The notes under the pieces are model-generated. The model worked only from the letters and a program-made list of their open reading frames with translations, was not told where the DNA came from and searched no databases. The translations under genes were made by a program, and so were the position numbers. From Blattabacterium cuenoti (GTDB lineage: Bacteria; Bacteroidota; Bacteroidia; Flavobacteriales; Blattabacteriaceae): DNA of 64,000 nt. The DNA lies in contig NZ_CP059203.1 of the NCBI RefSeq assembly GCF_014251955.1, positions 361,895 to 425,894 of the forward strand, given 5' to 3'. Below, in pieces: positions 55,717-64,000 of the stretch. Position 1 is the stretch's first letter. Every line of letters starts with the position of its first letter.

Positions 55717-57621
55717 ATGAGCAAAATTATAGGCATAGATTTAGGAACTACAAATTCTTGTGTAGCTGTAATGGAAATAAATGATCCTGTTGTTATACCT
55801 AATTCGGAAGGAAAAAGAACAACTCCTTCTATTGTTGCTTTTGTAAATAATGGGGAAAGAAAAATAGGAGATCCTGCAAAGAGACAAGCAGTAACAAATC
55901 CACAAAAAACGATTTTTTCAATTAAACGTTTTATGGGAAGAATGTATTCTGAAGTTTCAGAAGAGTTAAAACACATTCCTTACAAAGTTGTAAAAGGAGT
56001 TAATAATACTCCAAGAGTCGATATAGAAAAAAGATTATATGCTCCTCAAGAAATATCTGCTATGATTCTTCAAAAGATGAAAAAAACAGCTGAAGATTAT
56101 TTAGGAGAAAAAATAAATAGAGCAGTTATTACAGTGCCTGCATATTTTAATGATGCACAAAGACAAGCAACTAAAGAAGCAGGAGAAATATCAGGACTAA
56201 AAGTAGAAAGAATTATTAATGAACCAACAGCAGCAGCATTAGCATATGGATTAGATAGAAATAAACAGAACAAAAAAATAGTTGTATATGATTTAGGAGG
56301 AGGAACTTTTGATGTTTCTATTTTGGAATTAGGAGATGGTGTTTTTGAAGTTCTTTCCACAAATGGAGATACTCATTTAGGAGGAGACAATTTTGATCAA
56401 ATAATAATAGATTATTTTGCGGATGAATTTAAATCTAAAGAAAAAATAGATCTTAGAAAAGATCCTATGGCATTACAACGTTTAAAAGAAGCTTCAGAAA
56501 AAGCTAAAATAGAATTATCATCTTCTACACAAACAGAAGTCAATTTACCGTATATTACAGCCACAGAGTCAGGGCCAAAACATTTGGTCATTACTCTGAC
56601 TCGTTCTAAGTTTGAACAATTATCTGAAAATTTAATACGTCGTTCCATAAATCCTTGTTCCAAAGCTTTAAATGATTCAGGATTAACTACAAAAGACATT
56701 GATGATGTTATTTTAGTTGGAGGATCTACAAGAATTCCAAAAGTGCAAGAAAGTGTTGAAAATTTTTTCAAAAAAAAACCATCTAAAGGAGTTAATCCAG
56801 ATGAAGTAGTTGCTATTGGGGCAGCTATCCAAGGAGGTGTTTTAACAGGAGATGTGCAAAATGTATTATTACTTGATGTAACCCCTTTATCTTTAGGAAT
56901 TGAAACATTGGGAGGAGTTTTTACTAAACTTATTGATTCGAATACGACTATTCCTACCAAAAAATCTGAAATTTTTTCTACCGCAGCTGATAATCAATCC
57001 GCAGTAACTATACGAGTAGGACAAGGAGAAAGATCTATGTTTAATGATAATAAAGAAATAGGAAGATTTGATTTAGTTGACATTCCTCCAGCACCCAGAG
57101 GAACTCCTCAAATAGAAGTTACTTTTGATATTGATGCTAATGGGATTCTTCATGTTTCAGCAAAAGATAAAGGTACAGGAAAAGAACAATCTATACGAAT
57201 TGAAACATCTTCAGGATTAAATCAAGAAGAAATTGAAAAAATGAAAAGAGAAGCAGAAGAAAATGCTCAAAAAGATGAACAAATTAAAGAAGAAATAAAC
57301 AAATTAAATAAAGCTGATAATCAAATATTTCAATCTGAAAAACAGTTGAAAGATTATGAAAATAAATTATCTGAATCTAATAAAAAAAATATAGAAGAAT
57401 CTCTAAAAAAATTAAAAGATGCTTATAATAAAAAAGATTTTACAAATCTTGACAATTATATGAAAAAATTAAATGAAGCATGGACTAATGCTTCACAAGA
57501 ACTTTATGAAGCTAGAAAAGACAATCAGAAGAATAATAATCATAAAAATAATGAAAATGAAGAAAAAAAAAATAAAGGAAATGAAAATGTACAAGATGTT
57601 GATTATGAAGAAGTAAAATGA
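55717..57621 (+). CDS. dnaK: Chaperone DnaK (Hsp70)
   Basis: ATP-driven chaperone. Amino-terminal ATPase with [50 protein letters not shown] and [14 protein letters not shown]; then the substrate domain with [16 protein letters not shown] and a charged lid ending in [11 protein letters not shown], close to the EEVD-like end of bacterial DnaK. 634 residues. Uncoupled from dnaJ and grpE, which are not in this window. The 185-base spacer upstream should carry the promoter; no CIRCE element is seen. In endosymbionts this gene is usually expressed strongly to buffer destabilised proteins. Confidence 0.98.
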   Translation: MSKIIGIDLGTTNSCVAVMEINDPVVIPNSEGKRTTPSIVAFVNNGERKIGDPAKRQAVTNPQKTIFSIKRFMGRMYSEVSEELKHIPYKVVKGVNNTPRVDIEKRLYAPQEISAMILQKMKKTAEDYLGEKINRAVITVPAYFNDAQRQATKEAGEISGLKVERIINEPTAAALAYGLDRNKQNKKIVVYDLGGGTFDVSILELGDGVFEVLSTNGDTHLGGDNFDQIIIDYFADEFKSKEKIDLRKDPMALQRLKEASEKAKIELSSSTQTEVNLPYITATESGPKHLVITLTRSKFEQLSENLIRRSINPCSKALNDSGLTTKDIDDVILVGGSTRIPKVQESVENFFKKKPSKGVNPDEVVAIGAAIQGGVLTGDVQNVLLLDVTPLSLGIETLGGVFTKLIDSNTTIPTKKSEIFSTAADNQSAVTIRVGQGERSMFNDNKEIGRFDLVDIPPAPRGTPQIEVTFDIDANGILHVSAKDKGTGKEQSIRIETSSGLNQEEIEKMKREAEENAQKDEQIKEEINKLNKADNQIFQSEKQLKDYENKLSESNKKNIEESLKKLKDAYNKKDFTNLDNYMKKLNEAWTNASQELYEARKDNQKNNNHKNNENEEKKNKGNENVQDVDYEEVK

Positions 57622-57683
57622 TTTAAGTATTCCTTTTTGTTTGTTTTATTGTTAGAGAAAGAGAAAGGGAATAAGAGTTATGG

Positions 57684-58364
57684 TTATGGGATAATAGAAA
57701 TTTTAGTTTTTCCACCAATAACTTTTTCTCCTTTTTTAATAAGAATAGTAGATTTTAACGGCAAATAAACATCTACTCTAGATCCAAATTTAATAAATCC
57801 AAATTCTTCTCCCTTTCTTACCAAAGAACCTTTTTTAGCATAAATGCTAATACGACGAGCTAAAAATCCAGCTATTTGTCTAAATAATATTTTCTGTTTT
57901 TTTTTCGTTTCTATAACGGTTGTTGTTCTTTCATTATTTAATGATGCTTTTTGAAACCAAGCTATAATATATTTTCCGGGATGATATTTTACATAAATAA
58001 TTTTTCCTGAAATTGGAAATCTGTTAACATGCACATTAAAAGGAGACATAAAAATAGATATGCATATACAATCCTTACGGATAAATTCATTTTCAAAAAT
58101 TTTTTTAATATCTACAATTTTTCCATCAGCAGGAGAAACAATTTCTTTTTCTTTATTTTCATTATATGATGTGTTATCATAAAAATTTATTTTTGGATTT
58201 CTAAAAAAGAAAATAAAAAAAACATATAATACAATAAAAAATATAGATATAAAAAGATTAATCGATTTAGAAAATAAAAAAATAGAAATAAAAATAACCA
58301 ATAACATTATTACAAATGCATATATTAAAAATGGAATTCCCTCTCTATGAATAATAATTATCAT
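57684..58364 (-). CDS. psd: Phosphatidylserine decarboxylase (proenzyme)
   Basis: Makes phosphatidylethanolamine. Self-cleaves at Gly194-Ser195 in IKFGSRVDVY to form the pyruvoyl group. Two hydrophobic segments near the amino end (about 10-31 and 33-55) anchor it; VSPADGKIVDIKKIF near 77-90 and FMSPFNVHVNRFPISG near 105-120 are family blocks. 226 residues, the short bacterial form. 30 bases after cdsA, with which it forms a phospholipid pair; phosphatidylserine synthase is elsewhere. Confidence 0.95.
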   Translation of the reverse strand: MIIIIHREGIPFLIYAFVIMLLVIFISIFLFSKSINLFISIFFIVLYVFFIFFFRNPKINFYDNTSYNENKEKEIVSPADGKIVDIKKIFENEFIRKDCICISIFMSPFNVHVNRFPISGKIIYVKYHPGKYIIAWFQKASLNNERTTTVIETKKKQKILFRQIAGFLARRISIYAKKGSLVRKGEEFGFIKFGSRVDVYLPLKSTILIKKGEKVIGGKTKISIIP

Positions 58365-58394
58365 TTTGTTTTTTTTATCTTAATAATAAAAAAA

Positions 58395-59225
58395 TCAAAA
58401 AAAGCATGAATAATAATGAACACTAGCTACTGCGGTTGCTATAATTGGAATAACAAATATAAAACTATCTAATCTATCTAAAAATCCTCCATGTCCAGGG
58501 AACCATATTCCTGAATTTTTTACACTGTAAGATCTTTTAATAGTAGATTCTACTAAATCTCCAATAGTAGCAAAAATTGGAACAACAAAAGAAAGTATCA
58601 ACCAATATTTTTTTCCCCATGCATTATACAAAAAAATTCCAGAAATTAAACAAAAAAATAAACCTCCAATAAATCCTTCTATAGATTTTTTAGGAGATAT
58701 AGACATGGCTATTTTTCTTTTCCCCCATTTTTTCCCTATTAAATAGGACAAAGAATCATTTGTCCATATCAAAATAAATATTCCTAAAACTAACTCTTTT
58801 CCTACAATAATATAAATATAAGAAGCTAAATAAAAAGGAACTATAATATATACCAATCCTAAAATTAGATGACTAACTTGCGTTATTTTTTCTTCATGAG
58901 AAAATGTTTTAGAAAATAATTGAATAATAAAAAATATTATAGAATAAGGAATAAAACATATAATATATAAAATCAATCCTTTTTTCATAAAAATATCTGC
59001 AAGTATAGAAAATAAGAAAAATAATGAAACAATCTTTATTAAAGTCGTATTTGTTTTTGATATGATTAAAAATTCGAATAAACAAAGAAAAGACAATATC
59101 ATCATAACTATTCTAAAAAATTTTTCTCCTCTTTCAATTGAAAAAACAATTAAAAAAATAAAGATAAAACCAGTAAAAAATCTCATTAAAAAATCAAAAT
59201 ATTTTTCTTTATATATTTTCTTCAT
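58395..59225 (-). CDS. cdsA: Phosphatidate cytidylyltransferase (CDP-diglyceride synthase)
   Basis: Inner-membrane enzyme forming CDP-diacylglycerol from phosphatidic acid and CTP. About eight hydrophobic segments. The signature is near the carboxy end: GDLVESTIKRSYSVKNSGIWFPGHGGFLDRLDSF (read in parts), matching SxxKRxxxxKDxxxxxPGHGGxxDRxD with N for the D after K. KKSIEGFIGGL precedes it. 276 residues. Between ftsH (78 bases upstream) and psd. A one-residue change D to N in the motif is minor but visible. Confidence 0.95.
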   Translation of the reverse strand: MKKIYKEKYFDFLMRFFTGFIFIFLIVFSIERGEKFFRIVMMILSFLCLFEFLIISKTNTTLIKIVSLFFLFSILADIFMKKGLILYIICFIPYSIIFFIIQLFSKTFSHEEKITQVSHLILGLVYIIVPFYLASYIYIIVGKELVLGIFILIWTNDSLSYLIGKKWGKRKIAMSISPKKSIEGFIGGLFFCLISGIFLYNAWGKKYWLILSFVVPIFATIGDLVESTIKRSYSVKNSGIWFPGHGGFLDRLDSFIFVIPIIATAVASVHYYSCFF

Positions 59226-59303
59226 AATTATACTAATAAACTAATAAATGTTTTTCTAAATATTATTAGATAAATAAATCTATCACAGATAAAGAATTAT
59301 TTT

Positions 59304-61271
59304 TTAATTATTATTAGTTTTAAACATATTATCGACAATATCATCAGAATCATAAAAAGGTCTTTTTCCAAAAATTTTCTTTAAATCTTCTCTAAAAAGA
59401 ACTTCTTTTTCCAAAAGTTCATTCGCAAGCATAGATAATTTTTTCTCATTACTTTTTAATATATTTTTTGCTCTTTGATATTGTTCAGTAATAATTTTAG
59501 ATATTTCTTCATCTATAATTTGTGCCGTTTTTTCACTATAAGGTTTAGAAAAAGAAAATTCGTTTTGTCCTGTAGAATCATAATAAGAAATATTTCCAAT
59601 TCTATCATTTAATCCAAAAATAGCGACCATAGATTGTGCTTGTTTTGTAACTCTTTCCAAATCGTTTAATGCTCCTGTAGAAACATTTCTAAAAATAATT
59701 TCTTCTGCAGATCTTCCAGCTAATAAAGCGCATATTTCGTCTTTCATTTGTTCTGGAGTAGTCAATTGTCTTTCTTCTGGAAGATACCATGCAGATCCTA
59801 AAGATCTTCCTCTTGGAACAATAGTTACTTTAACTAAAGGGGCTGCATGCTCTAATAACCAACTGATTGTTGCATGTCCAGCTTCATGATAAGCTATTCG
59901 TTTTTTTTCACTTGGCTTTATAATCTTGTTCTTTTTTTCTAATCCTCCTATAATACGATCAATAGCATCCAAAAAATCTTTATTTTCTATTTTAGATCTA
60001 TCTTTTCTTGCAGCTATAAGTGCAGATTCATTACATACATTTGCAATATCCGCTCCACTAAACCCTGGAGTTTGTCTTGCTAAAAAGTCAGTATCAATTT
60101 GATCAGAAAGAACAAGTCTATGAAGATGAACACGAAAAATTTCTTTTCTTTCATTTAATTCAGGAGGATCCACTAATATAGTTCTGTCAAAACGACCAGG
60201 ACGTAGTAAAGCTTTATCCAAAATATCTGATCTATTTGTAGCTGCTAAAACAATCACATTAGTATGTGTACCAAAACCATCCATTTCTGTAAGTAATTGA
60301 TTCAAAGTATTTTCTCTTTCGTCATTAGATCCAGCAATACTACTTTTTCCTCTAGCTCTTCCTATAGCATCAATTTCATCAATAAATATTATACATGGAG
60401 ATTTTTCTTTAGCTTTTTCAAACAGATCTCTCACTCTTGAAGCTCCTACTCCTACAAACATTTCTACAAAATCAGAACCGGATAAAGAGAAAAAAGGAAC
60501 TTTTGCTTCTCCAGCAACAGCTTTTGCTAACAATGTTTTTCCTGTTCCAGGAGGACCTATTAAAAGAGCCCCTTTGGGAATTTTTCCTCCTAATTTTGTA
60601 TATTTTTGAGGATTTTTTAAAAATTCTACAATTTCTTGAACTTCTTCTTTAGCTCCTTCTAAACCAGCAACATCTTTAAATGTAATTTTCACATTATCAT
60701 TTTCGTCAAACAATTTTGCTCTAGATTTTCCAATATTAAATATTTGTCCACCTGGACCTCCTCCAGTTGCTGCTCCTATCCTACGAAATATAAAAAACCA
60801 AAAAATAATTAATAATATAAAGAAGATTCCATAATCAAAAAAAAATTTTGTTATAGTATATTCTTGTTGATTTTTAAAATCAATAATAGTATCTAAATTA
60901 TATTTTTTCTTATATTCTTCAAATTTTTTTTGAAAAAATTGCAAATCTCCTATTTCAAATTCATATTGTAAAGAATGTGTGTTTATTATAAATCTTGGAT
61001 TAAAAGAATCATCATTAGGAATGATATTCCTATTCATTTCATTATGAGATGATAAAAATTCTTTTTTCAAATAAACATGAACAATCTCTCTATGTTTTAC
61101 AATAATTTTTTCTATTTCTCCTCTTGAAAGAATATCAAAAAAAGTATCTTGATCAATTTTCTTAGGATTAGAAAAAGAAGATTTAAAGAAAAATATTCCC
61201 AAAAATATAGCGAATATAACTACATATATCCAAAAAAAGTTATTTCTTCTCTTTACTTTTTTATTTATCAT
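59304..61271 (-). CDS. ftsH: ATP-dependent zinc metalloprotease FtsH
   Basis: Membrane-anchored AAA+ protease for quality control of membrane and short-lived proteins. Two membrane segments (about 12-30 and 147-162) flank a periplasmic domain. Walker A is GPPGTGKT at 239-246, Walker [11 protein letters not shown] near 295-302, SRH with [10 protein letters not shown] near 356-365, and the zinc site H462-E-A-G-H466 with the third ligand in the [11 protein letters not shown] region. 655 residues. It is followed by cdsA-psd and preceded by rsfS, as in Flavobacteriia, although the LUD-domain gene often found between ftsH and cdsA there is absent. Confidence 0.97.
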   Translation of the reverse strand: MINKKVKRRNNFFWIYVVIFAIFLGIFFFKSSFSNPKKIDQDTFFDILSRGEIEKIIVKHREIVHVYLKKEFLSSHNEMNRNIIPNDDSFNPRFIINTHSLQYEFEIGDLQFFQKKFEEYKKKYNLDTIIDFKNQQEYTITKFFFDYGIFFILLIIFWFFIFRRIGAATGGGPGGQIFNIGKSRAKLFDENDNVKITFKDVAGLEGAKEEVQEIVEFLKNPQKYTKLGGKIPKGALLIGPPGTGKTLLAKAVAGEAKVPFFSLSGSDFVEMFVGVGASRVRDLFEKAKEKSPCIIFIDEIDAIGRARGKSSIAGSNDERENTLNQLLTEMDGFGTHTNVIVLAATNRSDILDKALLRPGRFDRTILVDPPELNERKEIFRVHLHRLVLSDQIDTDFLARQTPGFSGADIANVCNESALIAARKDRSKIENKDFLDAIDRIIGGLEKKNKIIKPSEKKRIAYHEAGHATISWLLEHAAPLVKVTIVPRGRSLGSAWYLPEERQLTTPEQMKDEICALLAGRSAEEIIFRNVSTGALNDLERVTKQAQSMVAIFGLNDRIGNISYYDSTGQNEFSFSKPYSEKTAQIIDEEISKIITEQYQRAKNILKSNEKKLSMLANELLEKEVLFREDLKKIFGKRPFYDSDDIVDNMFKTNNN

Positions 61272-61344
61272 AATTAATTAGGGTACTTCATTTTTTTTTA
61301 AATATAAACCAAGCATCCGTTTTGTTGGGGTGGGACAAACTACA

Positions 61345-61671
61345 CTATATTTTATTTTCATTCCAAATACTTTCTATATCATAATACAATCTTACTTCTT
61401 TTTGAAAAATATGGACAACAATAGAAATATAATCTATTAATATCCACTCTCCATTTTTTACGCCTTCTATGTGCCAAGGTTTCTTTTGTAATTTTTCCAT
61501 TGTTCTATTTTCTATAGATCTAGATATAGCATAAACTTGACTTTGAGATTCCCCATTACAAATAACAAAATAATCACAAATAAAATTTGTTTTGTTTTTT
61601 AGATCAATAATAGAAATATCATGACCTTTTACCATTTGAATTCCTTCTATAATCTTGTTTAATAATAACAA
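61345..61671 (-). CDS. rsfS: Ribosomal silencing factor RsfS
   Basis: Binds L14 and blocks subunit joining when nutrients are scarce. Seen: DISIIDLKNKTNFICDYFVICNGESQSQVYAISRSIENR (read in parts), WHIEGVKNGEWILIDYISIVVHIFQKEVRLYYDIESIW at the end, matching the YxxExxW ending. 108 residues. Divergent from birA; 73 bases upstream of ftsH. rplN, its target, is in the ribosomal block of this window. Confidence 0.93.
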   Translation of the reverse strand: MLLLNKIIEGIQMVKGHDISIIDLKNKTNFICDYFVICNGESQSQVYAISRSIENRTMEKLQKKPWHIEGVKNGEWILIDYISIVVHIFQKEVRLYYDIESIWNENKI

Positions 61672-61785
61672 AATGGAAACTTTTTTTTCAAAAATTATTT
61701 ACTTATTAAATTTTTCTTTCTTAATTTCAAAAACAAAAATAAGTTTTTCACTTTAAAGAAGTTAAATTTTTCAACATAAAATATC

Positions 61786-62595
61786 TTGAAAAAATTCATT
61801 TGGAACATATATTTAATTTTTTTACAAAAAATAGATTCTACTAATAGATATGCAGAAAAAAATATTTTAATATATCCAAATTGGACTGTTATTTATGCCA
61901 TTCATCAAACTAATGGAAAAGGAGTCGGAAAAAATTATTGGGATGTAGAAAAAGGTAAAAATTTAACTTTTAGTATTATTCTCAAATCAATAAATTTACC
62001 TATTCATAAAGGATATCTTATCAATTTATTTATATGCAATGCAATTCATAAAACATTAATGACTTATTATCATAATAATAATTACTGCAACTACTACAAC
62101 AAATATAATAATATTTTTTGGATTAAATGGCCTAATGATATCATTTTAATGAACAAGAAAATAGGAGGAATATTAATTGAAAACAGTGTTTTTTACAAAA
62201 AAATACATACCAGTATTATAGGAATAGGATTAAATGTTAATCAAATACAATTCAATAAAAAATTGAAAGCTTCTTCTTTAAAAAAATTTTTCCATAAAGA
62301 TTTTGATTTAAAAAAACTTTTTTATAACATAATTGATTCAATTCAAAAAGAATATTTTCTTCTTTTTAAAAATAGTAGTCCTAATAATAATATTAGGATT
62401 TATGGAGAAAAAATAATACGAAATTATTATATAGACTATCTTTATCTGAAAGATAGAATCTCTATTTTTTCAGTGAAAAACACAATCAATCATGGACTGA
62501 TTAGAAATATAACAGAACAAGGTCATTTAATAATAGAATTAATAAAAAATAAAAAACTATATATTTTTTCTCAAAAAGAAATACAATTTTTTTAA
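61786..62595 (+). CDS. birA: Biotin--[acetyl-CoA-carboxylase] ligase
   Basis: Attaches biotin to the acetyl-CoA carboxylase carrier protein. Seen: KIDSTNRYAEKN, HQTNGKGVGKNYWDVEKGKNLTFSIIL, where the consensus is GRGRGxxxWxSxxGxNLxxS, WPNDIILMNKKIGGILIE and IGIGLNVNQ. No amino-terminal DNA-binding domain, so it is a monofunctional ligase. 269 residues; initiation at TTG 61786, because an in-frame TAA at 61777-61779 blocks anything further upstream and the family start follows directly. An N/Y-rich insertion (HNNNYCNYYNKYNN) precedes FWIKWPND and is coded by a trinucleotide tract (62063-62113). It ends 1 base before convergent yidC. Confidence 0.92.
   Translation: MKKFIWNIYLIFLQKIDSTNRYAEKNILIYPNWTVIYAIHQTNGKGVGKNYWDVEKGKNLTFSIILKSINLPIHKGYLINLFICNAIHKTLMTYYHNNNYCNYYNKYNNIFWIKWPNDIILMNKKIGGILIENSVFYKKIHTSIIGIGLNVNQIQFNKKLKASSLKKFFHKDFDLKKLFYNIIDSIQKEYFLLFKNSSPNNNIRIYGEKIIRNYYIDYLYLKDRISIFSVKNTINHGLIRNITEQGHLIIELIKNKKLYIFSQKEIQFF
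62063..62113 (+). repeat. Trinucleotide-rich tract inside birA
   Basis: ACT, AAT, ATA and AAC units coding asparagine and tyrosine just before the conserved WPND block. The other members of the family have a short loop here. Confidence 0.55.
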
Positions 62596-62596
62596 A

Positions 62597-64000
62597 TTAA
62601 AAATTTTTTCTTCCTTCTTTTATTTCCTTTATTTTATACTCCCAATAATTACGTTTTTTTGTTTTTGGATTATTTTTATTTTCTTGTATTTTTTCGTAGA
62701 TTTTTTTTTCATCTAAAAGAAATTTTTTAATAAAAAATATTAAACCAATGTTAATAACGTTAGACGTAAAATAATAAAGAGAAAGACCAGAAGCATAACT
62801 ATTTATAAATAATAACATAATTATAGGCATCAAATACAATATAAAACGCATGTCAGGAATATTCCCTCCGCTGCTGCTTCTGTTGGAGTCATTATTATTA
62901 CTACTTAATTTAGTGTATCCTAAAAGAGCTAAAGAATACAATAAAGTAAGCAAACTTACATGATTTCCATAAAATGGAATAAAAAAAGGTAATTCAAAAA
63001 TAGAATCATATGAAGTAAGATCATCTACCCATAAAAAGGATTTTCCTCTAAGATTGATTATAGTAGGAAAAAATTTAAACAATGAATAAAAAATAGGAAT
63101 TTGTAACAATGTAGAAAGACATCCGGACATTGGATTTATTCCTACTTCTTGATATAATTCCATCATGGCTTTTTGTTTTTTTAAAGGATCTGAATTTTTT
63201 AGCTTATTATTTAATTCATCTATTTCTGGACGAATTAACTTCATCATGGCGTTTAATTTATATTGTTTATAAGTTACTGGAGAGAGAATTAACTTCACAA
63301 CGATAGTCATTAAAATAATAATGACTCCATAATTCAAATTTGTTCTTTCTAAGAACTGAAAAATTATCAAAAAAAAATATTTATTAATCCATTTTATAAA
63401 TCCCCAACCAAATGGAATAATATTTTCAACTCCTTTTCCATATTGTTTTAACAAAAAATAATCTAATGGGCCAAAATAAAATTGAAAACAAAAATTAAAT
63501 TTATCATTTTTTTTTCTGTTGAAATTTAAATCTAAAGATATATGTGATTGAATCTTTTTTAAAAAATTTCCAGATAAAAAATTTTCAGAACGAATAAAAA
63601 CATTTTTTATAGGTTGATTTGCAAAAAATATTGTAGAAAAAAATTGTTGTTTATGGGCAATCCAATCTAAATTAGATAAAGTTTTTTCTTCCGTATTTTT
63701 TTCAGACAAATATTGAACTTTAGAATGAAAATTATTAGAATAATAAACTTGAGTATAAGTATTTTCCCAATTTTTATCTTTTTCTAAAGAAAAAATATGT
63801 TGTTTAAAATTAATAAAAACTGATTTTTTTAAAGAAGAAGACATTCCTATTGTTCGAATAAACCATTTAACATCATATTGATTTTTTAATCCTAATTTAT
63901 ATACATATTCTAAAAATCCTTTTCCATACGGATTTTTAGCTCTCATTATAAGAGTTACATTTTTTTCCTTTTTTTGCGCAAAAAAAGGAAAAAAATGTAA
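62597..64000 (-). CDS. yidC: Membrane protein insertase YidC (5' end beyond the window)
   Basis: Inserts and folds inner-membrane proteins with or without SecYEG. The carboxy-terminal insertase core is visible: NYGVIIILMTIVVKLILSPVTYKQYK, PEIDELNNKLKNSD, VGINPMSGCLSTLLQIPIFYSLFKFFPTI (read in parts), PFFIPFYGNHVSLLTLLYSLALLG and a last helix, then a lysine-rich tail. Before it lies most of the periplasmic domain (FLEYVYKLGLKNQYDVKWFI onward). The frame is open without a stop from 63946 through 64000, coding FFPFFAQKKEKNVTLIMRA, so the ATG at 63944-63946 is internal and the amino-terminal helix lies outside. A serine/asparagine insertion (62869-62906) is present. The last 46 bases form a perfect palindrome. 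Confidence 0.94.
   Translation of the reverse strand, partial: LHFFPFFAQKKEKNVTLIMRAKNPYGKGFLEYVYKLGLKNQYDVKWFIRTIGMSSSLKKSVFINFKQHIFSLEKDKNWENTYTQVYYSNNFHSKVQYLSEKNTEEKTLSNLDWIAHKQQFFSTIFFANQPIKNVFIRSENFLSGNFLKKIQSHISLDLNFNRKKNDKFNFCFQFYFGPLDYFLLKQYGKGVENIIPFGWGFIKWINKYFFLIIFQFLERTNLNYGVIIILMTIVVKLILSPVTYKQYKLNAMMKLIRPEIDELNNKLKNSDPLKKQKAMMELYQEVGINPMSGCLSTLLQIPIFYSLFKFFPTIINLRGKSFLWVDDLTSYDSIFELPFFIPFYGNHVSLLTLLYSLALLGYTKLSSNNNDSNRSSSGGNIPDMRFILYLMPIIMLLFINSYASGLSLYYFTSNVINIGLIFFIKKFLLDEKKIYEKIQENKNNPKTKKRNYWEYKIKEIKEGRKNF
62869..62906 (-). repeat. Trinucleotide tract inside yidC
   Basis: GCT/GCA-type and AAT units on the minus strand code NNNDSNRSSSGG between two membrane helices, a cytosolic or periplasmic loop that tolerates length change. 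Confidence 0.55.
63955..64000. repeat. Perfect 46-bp palindrome inside yidC
   Basis: TTACA, seven T, CC, seven T, GCGC, seven A, GG, seven A, TGTAA: a 23-bp inverted repeat with no spacer, centred between 63977 and 63978. It reaches the last base of the window and may be longer. It lies in the coding region of yidC (minus strand) and codes LHFFPFFAQKKEKN. Confidence 0.95.

Noticed and set aside
56412..56960. 182-codon open frame on the minus strand inside dnaK
   Set aside because: It is antisense to the highly conserved dnaK coding sequence, resembles no family and lacks a leader; a by-product of the codon use of dnaK.
55600..61316. The same 11-mer AAACCAAGCAT in the rplM-dnaK spacer and between ftsH and rsfS as a shared operator
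   Set aside because: Two copies, in different orientation to genes and without a common flank or spacing, are too little evidence.
1..64000. CRISPR arrays, insertion sequences, rRNA genes or riboswitches
   Set aside because: No regularly spaced repeats, transposase motifs, rRNA blocks or known riboswitch cores were seen on either strand.

Overview
The window is strongly A+T-rich and densely packed. Its gene complement is that of a reduced Bacteroidetes (Flavobacteriia-type) genome, and the best fit is a Blattabacterium-like insect endosymbiont. Four things support this. The gene orders are flavobacterial: birA/rsfS-ftsH-cdsA-psd, glmS next to a glycogen-synthase-like gene, a RicT/PSP1 gene next to PBP1A, and the menB-menA-menC-menE block. 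Leaders are A-rich and mostly lack Shine-Dalgarno sites. Codons are AT-biased with many poly(A) tracts. Single genes are missing inside otherwise intact clusters. I see no insertion sequences, prophages, CRISPR arrays, rRNA genes or toxin systems. The species call is inference from gene content, not from a database match.

Layout. Bases 1-4.4 kb: 3' end of queA, a polyprenyl diphosphate synthase, topA and an orphan conserved gene, then a 367-base gene-free stretch. 4.7-10.2 kb: rsmI, asd, gmk, tRNA-Pro and tRNA-Asn, rpiB, pgk, superoxide dismutase, folB. 10.2-16.5 kb: tRNA-Cys, a HemD-like gene, glmS, a glycogen-synthase-like gene, rnr, coaD. 16.6-21.2 kb: ricT-like gene, PBP1A, a phosphoglycerate-dehydrogenase-like gene. 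21.2-24.2 kb: cysJ (frameshifted in a 10-A tract), cysK, serine acetyltransferase. 24.4-32.2 kb: icd, the menaquinone block with an embedded metallo-hydrolase, a small membrane protein, nhaD. 32.2-50.6 kb: eno, then one long minus-strand translation block (rplQ, rpoA, the alpha, spc and S10 ribosomal clusters with secY, infA and rpmJ, then fusA, rpsG, rpsL). 50.6-55.5 kb: map, gpmI, tsf, rpsB, rpsI, rplM. 55.7-64 kb: dnaK, psd, cdsA, ftsH, rsfS, birA and the 3' part of yidC, which runs off the right edge.

Function. The genes cover translation, lower glycolysis (pgk, gpmI, eno), serine and cysteine synthesis, aspartate-family amino acid synthesis (asd), isocitrate dehydrogenase, menaquinone, phosphatidylethanolamine, amino-sugar and peptidoglycan synthesis, CoA and folate steps, and membrane-protein insertion. 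This suits a vertically inherited nutritional symbiont that keeps its own envelope and respiratory quinone.

Most notable: a perfect 46-bp palindrome inside yidC at the window edge; a poly(A) frameshift splitting cysJ, which also lacks a flavodoxin domain; a 14-A run inside pgk; no rpmD between rpsE and rplO; a short L24; absence of the gliding gene gldH between ricT and PBP1A, where only a TAG-repeat spacer remains; trinucleotide tracts in several genes and spacers; and an Asp-to-Glu change at a metal-ligand position of methionine aminopeptidase. I found no clearly new multi-gene system.
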